Source: Trema orientale (lineage: Eukaryota; Streptophyta; Magnoliopsida; Rosales; Cannabaceae). From it: DNA of 64,000 nt. Location: positions 1,542,538-1,606,537 of the forward strand of contig JXTC01000012.1 in the NCBI GenBank assembly GCA_002914845.1. The letters run 5' to 3'. Shown here in pieces: positions 12,746-23,445 of this stretch. The notes beneath the pieces were generated by a model, which saw only the letters and a list, made by a program, of their open reading frames with translations, had not been told where the DNA came from and ran no database searches. The position numbers and the translations under genes are program-made. How positions within the stretch are numbered: position 1 is the stretch's first letter; the number at the start of each line of letters is the position of its first letter.

Positions 12746-13155
12746 CAATAATCCAGACATTAATTAATGAGAAACAACCAAATAATCACGAGCGCCTAAT
12801 AATTATTATCATATAAAAATAACAAATTAGAGTCAGCTATCTCATTTTTTTAACTGCAAAAATCAACTATTTTCAACCAAGAGGATGAGCACGTACTCAT
12901 CTAGAATAACTGTTGCAACTTTGACTCAAAAAAAAAAAAAAGAGAAAAGTATGAACAAGAACAATGAGACACTAGCAGTCTAGCCATAAAAGTAGCCTAA
13001 ACATATTTTCTTCTGTAAAGAGTTGAGACCACAATCCACAAAATACCGATAAAAGTTGAAACGACTGTCGTTTGCCTCGTATTGAAAATATGGTAATATA
13101 AGGAGGACATATTTGTATTTTGGCAACAGGAAATAAATAAATAAATAAATAAAAA

Positions 13156-13167
13156 TTTCCCGCCAAA
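13156..13167 (+). promoter_or_regulatory. E2F-type site upstream of MND1
   Basis: TTTCCCGCCAAA matches the E2F consensus TTT(C/G)(C/G)CGC and lies 124 bp before the MND1 start codon. S-phase and meiotic DNA genes often carry this site; its use here is inference. Confidence 0.5.
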
Positions 13168-13290
13168 GACATAAAAGGTAGGGTGGAGGGCACACGGACA
13201 CTAGCGTGGACTCTCTGGACCGGAGGCTTCTTAAGAAGCTCTGAGCTCTGCTTCATCTTCGTGTTCGAGTTCGAATTCGAATTGCTCTCA

Positions 13291-15735
13291 ATGGTAATTA
13301 CGGATTTTTAAATCTTTATTGAACCTTTCGATCTTCTTCATTTTTTTTTTTAACATCGTATGATCTGCTTTGAGTTAAAAATTGAATTTAGGGTTATGAG
13401 GGTTTCGAATCATAGTTTTCGATTCTTTTGGTTTTCGCTATATTTGGTTGCTGAGAAAACATACGAAAATGATAGAAACTATGGAGTCCTAGGACAACCC
13501 TAATTATCAATCATATAACTTACATTTGTGCTCTGTTTGGTTGCTGAGAAAATATACGAAAATGAGAGAAACTATGAAGTCCTAGGACAACCCTAATTAT
13601 CAATCATATAACTTACATTTGTGCTCTGTTTGGTTGCTGAGAAAATAACTGGTTTGGAATTTTAAATTTATTACTGATGATATTTTGAGTAATGATATTT
13701 TATCTATCTTGATGTTGTAGATTCAAATCCATTACATACTTACCATTTACATTTAATCTATTAGTGTCCTCTTTTTTTTTTTTTTTTTTATACAATAATA
13801 TGCAATATTGACATAAGTTCATTTATTAACAAATCATTATGTCGCTTTTTTTTTGTTATTTTTTTTATAATTTTAAATGTTTAATTATTCGATTTTGATA
13901 CAGTCGAAGAAAAGAGGTCTTTCGCTGGAGGAGAAGCGTGAGAAAATTCTTCAAATATTTTATGATTCTCAAGACTTCTACCTTGTAAGCATTCTATATA
14001 TCCCCCTTTAATAATTTTTCATGACCATGGTATCTTCAGAATTTTCTAATTTTGCTCCTTGAAGTATTGGATAGGTCTTTTAACCTTGTTGGTTTTTCTG
14101 TCTTTTGTCTTTTTGTTTTAGTAAAATTTTCTTTATTAGTGGAAAATTCGCATCGACTATATGTTTTATTGATGATTTCAGCTCAAGGAACTTGAGAAAT
14201 TGGGCCCAAAGAAGGGTGTGATTACCCAGTCTGTGAAAGATGTTGTCCAAAGTCTTGTGGACGATGATCTTGTTTCGAAAGACAAGATTGGAACCTCTGT
14301 AAGTAGATGTTACTGAGCAGTTTCGAATGGAATGAGAATTTACTTCTGAAGCTGTTTTGTAGGCAAGCTGAGATTTCTATATTCATATTGAAACTGCAGA
14401 GAAAGCAAGCTGACGGCAATAATTGCGCGCCAATGTAATAATAGCTTATGCATTGATTACCTTGGGAGTCTGTACTAATTGTGTGTTTTTGAGATTTCAG
14501 GTGTATTTTTGGAGTCTTCCTAGCTGTGCTGGAAATCAGGTAGATTCCATGGTTTCTGAATCAGATAATAGCGTTATCTTACATGTACTGATTTTGAATT
14601 TTGGGCAGCTGAGAAATGTTTCTCGCAAACTTGAATCCGATCTTCATAGCAGTAAGAAGCGGTTTGAAGAACTTGTTGAGCAGTGTGACTCATTAAAGAA
14701 GGGACGAGAGGCGTCTGTGAGTGTCCTTAAAGATCTCCTATCTGTTTCCAGGGTTTGAACTAGTTTTAAAAAATGACTATTAGGTAATTCTTCATCTGAC
14801 ATGCTAGCATTTTCCAGGACGAAAGAGAAGAGGCTTTAGCTGAGTTAAAAGCCATTGAGCAAAAGTATTCTGAGCTGAAGGTTGAAAATATGTTGCGTCT
14901 CCTTAATGCTGCCAAGGATTCTAAATTTGTTGAGATTCTAATAGCATTTTGTTGTCATTTTTAGGATGAAATGGAACAATATGCAGACAATGATCCGGCT
15001 GCCTTTGAAGCAATGAGTTCGGAATTTCTTCTGATGCTTAAACTATAGATATTGACATACCAATATAATATAGTATCAATAGACATTAACTACTTGATGC
15101 TTGATAATTTGGGGTCACGCATGCTGATTGTGGTTATTTTACTTTACTGGCAGGGAAAGCAATTGAAGTGGCCCATTCAGCAGCTAACAGATGGACGGGT
15201 ATTCCATTCTTTCTTTCTTCTACTTCATAATCCCTAGTCCCAGTTTTGTGTGGTGGGAATAGGTTTGGCTAGTGGTATTCTCCTTGCTTCTTGATCATGA
15301 TGGGCATTGACTCTGCAGACAACATTTTCACGCTGCGGCAGTGGTGCTCAAACAATTTCCCTCAGGCCAAAGAGGAGCTTGACAACTTGTACAAGGAGGT
15401 ATGCCAGCTAACTTCTTATTCACTTCATATATTTTCAAGTTTTATAAGGCCAGATTACACATAGAGCTGTAAAGTTCAACTTGTTCTATTCCAGTGCTTA
15501 AGCATCCCTAGCCTAAGTTTTGTCAGCACAAAACCGTAGGTTCTGAGATCTGGCTTTGGCAGTCAATATCGTGACCATTATTACAAGTGTCCAGCGTAAA
15601 CAAACGCTGCTATTGAAGCTAGTCACCTAGTTTCTCTTTTTTCTCAGTTTTTGCTTCTAAATGCAGGTAGGAATTACGGATGACTTTGACTACCTGGAGT
15701 TGTCACCAGTTCCACTCAGCTCTGTGACTGAATAG
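13291..15735 (+). CDS. MND1: Meiotic nuclear division protein 1 homolog
   Basis: Partner of HOP2; the complex helps DMC1/RAD51 carry out strand invasion in meiosis. Ten coding exons: 13291-13293, 13904-13984, 14182-14298, 14501-14539, 14609-14716, 14818-14880, 14965-15016, 15154-15198, 15319-15398 and 15667-15735 give 218 residues. Exon 1 codes only for the start Met, directly followed by a GTAATT donor. The N-terminus ([31 protein letters not shown]) is the MND1 winged-helix region. A Leu/Glu/Lys-rich coiled coil follows (about 80-150), then the conserved [20 protein letters not shown] block. It is close in length to the Arabidopsis protein, with a slightly shorter C-terminus. Intron 1 holds a 93-bp tandem duplication, and an E2F-type site lies upstream. 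Confidence 0.95.
13443..13645 (+). repeat. 93-bp tandem duplication in MND1 intron 1
   Basis: The phrase TTTGGTTGCTGAGAAAA recurs at 13443, 13536 and 13629, so two full 93-bp units and a short third are present. The units differ at only a few positions, which suggests a recent duplication. Confidence 0.85.
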
Positions 15736-17107
15736 AGGTTTGAAGGGCAATAGAGCTCATGTTTCTTTCGGTTGCCAAGTGCAACTATCGTACATATGGA
15801 GAATAAGTAATGCCAACCAAAATTGTAATGCAGTTAGTTTGTCTTTAATAGAGTTCTGGGCAATCATAGAATATGTGCCCCTTACTTTGGGACAACCTGT
15901 GTCTAAACCTGCTTTAGATTTGCATAATATTCAGTTCAGCGGAAGAATAATGCACATGAAATGGTAGCTGATATATGTTGATCAAACTAATCAACAATAC
16001 ATTAACCACCTCTCTGTATGCTCTTTGAATTCTTAATTAGGGATGGGGGAAGGGAGTTGAGTGACATAATTCTACCGTTAATGATTTCTACTTTGTGTAG
16101 CACAAAATTTAAATGTCTCTCTTGTTTTTAGTGAGGGGTGTATACCGTAGTCCTTAATATGCTGCTATTTCTCTGCCTTGTAATTACTGCAACTTTGCTC
16201 AACTCCCCTCTACATTTCATTATTTTATTTCATTTCACCTCTTTTAAGTCTCAACTATATTGGATCAGCTCTCATCAAAATAATGAATCTCTCTCTTCTT
16301 TGGGTGGGGGAGAAAATGTGAAAGGGCGTATGTAGTGTCTAGTTTCACACACTAGTAGAGGATTGAGATCTACATGAAATTTTTGGAGTGAATCCTACCC
16401 CTCTAGTTGTCTGTGATGCTTAGCACAGTGCCTGCAACATTGCTAGAATCAAAAGGTTCAAATGTCCGAGGTTTCAAATAGACCTTTCTAAGCTACCAAT
16501 TTGCCTCTGTGGGAGCCTGTCTGATCCTTTTTCACGTGGATTTTTTTCATGACTGAGCCAACGGTCATATTATCTCTTAGAAGAATGAAGGGAAAGAAAG
16601 AAAAAAAAAAGGAATTTGAAAATTGGAAACTTCAACATCGAAATTTCAAAAAGAAAAAATGAAAATATGAAAGTGTCGATATTCATTAGTCCACAACTCA
16701 GAACTGAGAAGTCAGTAATAATAATTCATGGCATGTGGGAAGTAGAAGGGAATCCGCCATTCATTGGAGGAGGTCCACCAATACCCAGCCTGACAATAAC
16801 TGGAGTCTGAAGGTGCAGGCGTTACTCCTCCTACACGTGGCACCTATCAACGGCGTAGATTCAGGCCTGAGAAGAGAGACCCCACATTAGTTAACAGCAA
16901 TTATATACCCAGAGTGGCCTTGCTCTGTACAAAGATTCTCTGGCTTGGTCTTTGTCTTTCTTTCTCTTCTTCCTTTATAAAAACCCAATAGAGCTAATGA
17001 GATCACCCTTAAGTAATTTATTCTCTCTTCAACTAAAAGGTCCCATTTCCCATTTGAAATTATAATATCAGCCCAAGTTCTGGACAGTTCCTTTTAGTAC
17101 TAGTATA
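15736..17107 (+). other. MND1 3' flank and AG-peptide promoter region
   Basis: MND1 3' UTR followed by the upstream region of the AG peptide. G-box cores CACGTG occur near 16534 and at 16834-16840 (CACGTGG). A TATA-like TTTATAAAAAC at 16974 lies about 130 bp before the next start codon. No other gene was seen. Confidence 0.45.
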
Positions 17108-17466
17108 ATGGAGATGTTCAGAGTTCAGTTCTTGGTCATGGCCACTTTGGCACTTGCCATGGCTTTGTTCCTTCCTTCCATTAATGCTCAGAGCTCGGCT
17201 GCCCCACCAGCTCCTGCTCCTACAAGTGATGGTTTGCTCTCTCTCTCTCTCTCAAAGATTGTTTCTTTTAGAAGAAAAAAAAAGAAAGAAAAGAGAAAAG
17301 TAAAGCTATTTTCTGTTTGTTTGGTAGGAAATATTTTATGGGTTAGGAAAACTGGCTAATGGGTTTCTGGGGATTGGTATATTTGGTTGCAGGGGTAGCA
17401 GTTGATCAAGGAGTTGCGTACGTGCTAATGCTGCTAGCTTTGGTGCTCACCTATATCATTCACTAA
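17108..17466 (+). CDS. Arabinogalactan peptide (AGP22/AGP16-like)
   Basis: Tiny cell-surface proteoglycan backbone. Exons 17108-17231 and 17393-17466 join to 65 residues. Residues 1-27 form a secretion signal ending INA-Q. The mature core QSSAAPPAPAPTSDG has the Ala-Pro motifs that are hydroxylated and O-glycosylated. The C-terminal part (VAVDQGVAYVLMLLALVLTY) is a hydrophobic GPI-anchor signal, so the mature peptide would be about 12-15 residues on the plasma membrane. Ending at YIIH resembles AGP22 rather than the longer AGP16/20 tail. The exon junction falls in the Gly before VAVDQG; reading through the intron instead gives a Lys-rich nonsense tail. Confidence 0.92.
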
Positions 17467-19330
17467 CTTCTTTCCTTCTTTTTTTTTTTTTTTCTTGAGA
17501 GAAAGAAAGAGATTGAGAAACACTTGTTAAATGGATCTCAATGCTTCGATAACATTTATGATATGTTAGTCGTCTGTATTGTATGCATTTTTTGGATCCC
17601 CAGTTAATTCATTTCGTGAGTTTGCACTTTTTCTTTTCTCATGATAAATATGTTCATTGTTAAAAGATTCCAAATTCTATGCCCAAATGTTCTTTATCGC
17701 TCATGATCAGATTCCATAGTCTCTTACCTTTCAATCTTCTGACAATATTATAGTAAGGTCCGTAAAAAAGCTAATTATCGTGATAAATTCTCCACAATGA
17801 AACTGCACAGCAGATGGTAGCACTAGCAGTAAAAGCCAATCTTTATTTTTCTCTTTCTTTCTTTCTGTCTTTATTTTCTTTGTTTAAAGGGTCAATCGTC
17901 AATGACGATCTTTGAATTCAAGACCCCACCTAACAAGACAACGTGTTTATAACCTGTCTGTTTAGTTGTTGTTTGTCAGCTTTCATACGTGGCCTTTTTA
18001 ATATTTTATACCACTATGACAAACACACACTCGTCCGGGAAGGAAAAAAAAAAAAAACAGAAAGGAATTCCGAAATTTCATTTTATTTTGTTTGATTACA
18101 GACAAGAAAAAAAAAATATGAGAGAATTATTTTTTAAAGAAATTGAGTATTAAATTTGTTGCCATTTTTAAGTACATAGAACTTTGACAAATAGATTGGG
18201 AAAATTTTCTGAACAAAATTTTATAAAATTTTAAGAAAATATTTTCTTCTCCTTCTTCTTCTTTTTTTTTTTTTTTTTCTCTTGATTTTTCCTTCACAAA
18301 TTTTTTCCATGTCAAAATCCAAAGTACAAAAAGAGCGAAAAATTTGACGTTTCATTCTTAGCCCTAACAATAATAGGCACTTCACGATACAAAATGACCG
18401 ACAGCATTTATTAATAATTTACTTGTCTTTTCTTTGTAATATAATGTGCTGTCCTAAAAATTAAAAATAAATAAATAAATAAATAAAAGAGTTTTTATGA
18501 ATACGTTCGGCATTATGCGAGGAGGAATTTCTCTCATGCAGCATTTGACTTGAGTTTTAAGAGTAGGTCGGCAGTACTACATTGATAAGCCTTTGAAAGA
18601 TGCCTCGAAAAGAGATGGAAGTATACTCATTTAAATGCTCCAAAAATCAATACAAGCTCTACTATGTCCTGGCTGTTTCAAAAGATTGTCTCGTTACCCT
18701 GTGTGTTGAAAAATTAACAAAAAAATAAATAAATCCAATTTAACGGATATTGTGAGACAATTTTTAGAACGGCAAATTGAGATATGTGATTTTATTCCCC
18801 TATTTAAATATGATACATTACGATAATCGGTAACCTTTAATATTTGTCTTATAGTGTCTTTTCTCTATTAGATTAGTTTAGTTTTTTTTTTTTTACTGCA
18901 GCCTTAGTTACCGGTTTTTGTAACTAACTTACCAGAAGGGATACTTGTCATTATCGAATTGGCTACTAGTTTCAGTACATATTCTTACTTCTACAGAGGG
19001 ATTGAACTACGGAAGCTTTAATTTCACTAGACAAGAAGTTCGAGTGCAGTAGTGTTCTTGGAGAACATTTGTGGTTTTGTAGTGGGATATTTTTCTGGTT
19101 TGGATTACTGATATTAGAATGAGAGTGATCTATTGTACAGTGAGATTGAGAGAGTCAGGAGCTTATGTCTTATTCTTGAGGGCGTAAAGCTTGATTCTAT
19201 ATTGGATTTACTAGATAGTTTTTTCTGCTCTGCTTTTAGGTTGATCAATCAATTCCTCACATATATATTAAAATATGAGTCCCCAATATTACCCCCTTAA
19301 CATTACTAATATAACTAAAACTATAAATTC
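17467..19330. other. Intergenic, AT-rich
   Basis: AG-peptide 3' UTR and then simple-sequence-rich DNA, with poly-A/T and AAAT runs near 18250-18270 and 18470-18485. A short GTTACCGG/GTAACTAAC patch at 18905-18935 recalls the repeats at 24.7-25.8 kb. No gene was seen. Confidence 0.4.
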
Positions 19331-19334
19331 AAGC

Positions 19335-19610
19335 AGCAAATTTAAAGTCGATGTAGATGCTGCTATCTATCTTTAATGATGTGGAGTTTATTGGCGTGGG
19401 TGTGGTTATTTGGGATGATGTTGGTTCTGTGTTGGGAGCTTCGGCAAAGGAGGAGGTCACTGGCAGATTCAGTATTACCGCGGAATTATGTGCGGCTGTT
19501 TGCTATGGAATTAGGCTTGTAGAGATGTGTTGTGAAGAATGACTCGGTAAAGGTTGTGGCAATGATAAATTCCTCTGGTGGTTTATCGTCTAATGCACAG
19601 AAGAACCCGA
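19335..19610 (+). mobile_element. LINE fragment: RNase H-like domain remnant
   Basis: Translation gives FKVDVDAAI, then (shifted) FNDVEFIGVGVVIWDD, GASAKEEVTGRFSITAELCA and, after another shift, NDSVKVVAMINSS. This order matches the RNase H-like tail of plant non-LTR retrotransposons (acidic D, E and D positions). A 4-bp TATC duplication near 19365 causes the first shift; a second lies near 19540. Only the C-terminal piece is present, typical of 5'-truncated LINEs. Confidence 0.7.
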
Positions 19611-20631
19611 AAAAATCAATATCTTAAACAACAATATGAACTCAATAAACTGAGAGATTAAATAGAGAGAGAACCTCTTCGTGACCCGAGAGGTTGATTT
19701 TCACCTTCTAGAAAATGGGGCGAGAGCAATTTGGGTGGCAGGCGGTGGAGCGGAAGAGAGCAGAGAAGAAAGATGTTTTTTCGTTATTATATCTGTTCGT
19801 GTTGTATTTCATTTTGTTTTTTTTTCAATAAATTAAACTCTCGAAACTTTTTTATCACATAAAAATTAGCCATGTGCTAATATAACATATTATCATGCCT
19901 TTTAAGTCGGATATTTGAGGAAATTGACTGCAGGGTGGGTACGGCTGCCCATAAACTTTAAAGTGTGAAGATTCACATGCCAATGGAAAAAAGATTACAA
20001 AACAAATAAAGATTGGAAACTAATGGCACGATAAGCCTAAATAAACAATAACTTGTATCCAACTCTGGATATATTCTTTTTTATTTGAGTAGAAGCAACG
20101 AGAAAAGAAAATTATTGATATTGACAAAGCAAGGGAAGAAAAAAGAAAAGATGAGAACGTGACACAGAAATAAAAAGGATGCAGGTGGCTAGGTCCACAG
20201 CATAAGTCCACCTTTTAATAACAACTATCCACTCTTCATATATATATAATCAAGTAAATCTGTTCAAGAATAACCCCACACGGAAATCAGGATGTATGCC
20301 TGAAACGCCTAGAAATCTCCATTATACAATCAGGTCACTTCTTTACATAGCCTTTTTTAAATTGTGCCCCGCAGTACCTGCAATATTCTAACCAGCAAAT
20401 ATCAACTTCTTGTGCTAACACAAAAGAATGCTAACCGCATATAAGAGAGATTCTTTGTAGATTCATTTTATGGAACTTACAAACTTGACCCTTGCAGGGT
20501 TAAAATCTCAGGAAAAATATAAAAATAACATAAAAAGTAACACAAAGACCACCGGTACCCAAGCAGATTAATCCCACTACACAATTCATAACTGAAATGG
20601 AAAAATCATATACAACTGATCAATGACCCGC
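19611..20631. other. Intergenic; VPS32 3' flank
   Basis: Gene-free sequence including the probable 3' UTR of the minus-strand VPS32 gene near 20280-20631. Nothing else was recognised. Confidence 0.4.
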
Positions 20632-22781
20632 TTAAAGGGCCATCTCAGCCTGCAAAGCAGCCAGTTCATCTTCTTCAGCAGTGCGCTTCTGAGGAACAGG
20701 GCGAGCAGGTTGCCGACCAGCTGGGACTTGCACTGGAGCAGCAGGAAGTGTTGTAGCAGGCTGGAGAAGCTGTTCTTCCAACTCAGCACCTTCAAGCTCT
20801 TCAAGTTCAGCTTCCAGTTCATCCTGCAATGATAACAATGTGCGAAGAATTTCAGCAGCCAAATTAATGGATGATACAATAGTTTAGAAAATGAAAATTT
20901 AACCAGCAGACACTACTATATTGACTAAATCAAAGCTATGCTAAAAAAATTAAAACATCAAGAAAATAACCACCTCATCAAAATCAGCTGCTACACCAAA
21001 TGGAGCTGACAATGCTTCCTGGATCTGTTTCATGTTCTCTGTTTGCTCATTAATCTCATCCATGGTCTTATCCACGTCATCTATGTTCCTGTACAACCAA
21101 TACAACATATAGATCATTGAAGTTGAGTTCTCCTAAGTGCAAAGATGCCAAATAAAACAGAACTGTTACATACGTTGCTTTCTGCATTGCTTTCATAGCA
21201 GCAGCACCAGTTCTTAAAGCATCAACAGTTTCAGTTGTGGCTTTTGCACCTTCTAACATTATCATCTGCAATGATATGTAGCACGTCAACAGTGTCATCA
21301 ACCATGCAATATCAAAAACCAAAACGAAACAATCACGAAGTAGAGATCCATCGGTTTAACAAACTCCAACAATCACCTGATCATGAATGCGCAACTGGAA
21401 GTTCCCAAGTTGCTCTATTTGCTGTTCATATAGCCTTTTCCTTTTCAAGCATTGTATAGCCGCTGCAAATAGCAATACAATTCAGAAGCCAAGCCAACCA
21501 CAAACAACAAAACATTGAAACATTTAATATTCAAACAACTAATAGAGGTCATTCTCAAAAAAAAAAAAAAAAAAGGGTCAAAAAAATTGGGGTGCATTAC
21601 ACTACACTGTGTTATTTTTAAAGGGGAAAAAGAGTCTCCATTTGCTGAACATAACATCAAAGGAAGGTCTAATGTGATACTAGTTCAATCAGTGTCGAAA
21701 GCAGGAACAGAAGGTATCTCGATAAGTAGTGATGGGGATATAACCTCCAAGGTAAAAGTCCCAAACTAAAATAACATGGTTGAAAAAGAGGAACCAGAAA
21801 AACAAACAGAAACAGTTTTAGCTTAGAGTACAAATGACACTACTGAATGCAATACCAAAATAAAAGTCTAGTCCTGTGATCTATATCATTCAAGGGGTAA
21901 ATGTGAACTAGTAAAAAACAGAAACAAATAGTATAAGCAATAGTCCATTCACTTGGAGAGGTCTTTTCTAACAAAATATGCTCAAGCAAAAACCAACCGC
22001 AGCTTCATAATCATACCCCTTTTGTTCTTTGCTCTGGTGAATTCTTTGGCTCTTTCAACTTCTGCAGCAGCCTTCTTTTGTAGAACTTTCTCCTTTTTCT
22101 CCAGCATTTCAAGTGTCTGCATGATTAAAAAATTAAGAGTTCAATTCAAGTACATAATCGATTTCAGAAGAAGGAACGTCATTACAAGCTAGCATCGAAG
22201 TTAAAAATATACACATATATATCTATTTGAAGTACTTGTTAAAACATCTACGTTAAATAAACTTCTGCCACTCTCACTTCTAATGTTTACAAAACAGTCT
22301 ATCATTGTAGCCAGAGAAAAGACACAATGCTCAAATCTAAAACAGTTAATTATATAATTTGTTTTGCAGTCCACCACTCAGAATAGCTGAATCAATTTGT
22401 AAAGTAATTGCAGTGACAAATCAAAGCATGCCCAACAAAATGAATCGTGATCACTCCCATGACTAAAATCTAGAACAACCAAAATTCAAACCCATCAACA
22501 CCAAAAGGCACATAGTAAGACACAAATAAACGAATCAAATTTTAATAAAAATATCCAAAATCTCAATCAAAGAGGAACAAGACCCGTAACTCGAATCATA
22601 TCATACTAACAAAACCCATGGCAAAAATTATTGAAAAAGAAAAAGGGCAACTAATTAAGTTCTTTGTTTTATAAAAAAAAAAAAAAAAAAGAAATAGGGG
22701 GAATTATACCTCGCTCATCTTGTCTATCGTGTTTAGAGCATTGGTCTCCTGTTTAGGTTTCCCAAAAATCCGAGTAAACAT
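20632..22781 (-). CDS. VPS32: ESCRT-III subunit VPS32/SNF7 (CHMP4-like)
   Basis: Core polymer-forming subunit of ESCRT-III, acting on endosomes in multivesicular body formation. Six coding exons read downward: 22781-22710, 22116-22017, 21462-21377, 21265-21174, 21088-20974 and 20823-20632 give 218 residues, normal for the family. The start MFTRIFGKPK is the basic, membrane-inserting N-terminus. The Snf7 helices follow (TLEMLEKKEKVLQKKAAAE, IQCLKRKRLYEQQIEQL, QMIMLEGAKATTETVDALR). The acidic C-terminal arm (DDVDKTMDEINEQTEN, then DELEAELEELEGAELEEQ) and the end DELAALQAEMAL are those of plant SNF7/VPS32 proteins. A probable 5'-UTR intron (22820-22954) separates the start from an upstream leader. 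Confidence 0.95.
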
Positions 22782-23120
22782 GGTTGATTCTCTGCGATTA
22801 TTCAACCCTCTTAAATCTTCTGCAAAAACAAAATTAAACCCTAAAATCCCAAATCGATCCACTGATCAACAATATAAAAAAAAATTCTGATAAGGAAAAA
22901 CGATCATAATCTTTACAAAAATAAATTATAAAATTAATATTTGTATATCTGTACCTCCAAATTGATGCTCCGATGCGAAGCAAGGATCGAAGATAGAAAA
23001 GAAAAAAAAAATTAGGGTTTGAAGAAAACAAGAAAGGGGAATGGATCTAAGAATTGTGAGACCGATTGGGATTGGGTCTCTATGAATTGGGAGAGGCTTA
23101 TTTTGGGATTCCTTAGGCGT
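22782..23120 (-). promoter_or_regulatory. VPS32 5' leader with UTR intron and telo-box
   Basis: On the minus strand, GGAG|GTACAG at 22955/22954 and TTTTTGCAG|AAG at 22820/22819 could form a leader intron of 135 bp. A telo-box AAACCCTAAT lies at 23020-23011, a motif common near the starts of housekeeping genes. No TATA box was placed. Confidence 0.45.
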
Positions 23121-23445
23121 GTTGCTTTGGGGGAATGAAAGATGAAGAAGAAGAAGAAATGGACCGGAAGGTGCTTCACCTTTTCATTACGTCGACCTGG
23201 AAGTCATCATCTTACACGTGGCGGCCATTTCAGTGGTTTGTTCTGGCTGGGGCCCAGCAACTAACTAAGTGGACAGCCTTGATTATTTTGTCCCTTTGGA
23301 GAACCGACGTCGTATGGAAATCTATTATGTTAAATATTATATTATTTTTAGATAGAGGTTGGTTGCTGTTGATGGTGTTGGATTGCTTACCATGGATCCT
23401 GTTCGGAAGTAGGGAGAACGTACATAGAGGAAATTAGGAGAAATA
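23121..23445. other. Intergenic between VPS32 leader and large repeat element
   Basis: Contains a 100-codon open frame (23135-23437) without recognisable domains, homology or a promoter; it is judged a chance ORF. Nothing else was seen. Confidence 0.35.

Noticed and set aside
23135-23437. 100-codon open frame starting MKDEEEEEMDRK
   Set aside because: No domain, no likely homology, a Trp-rich random composition, and it runs up to the border of a repeat element.
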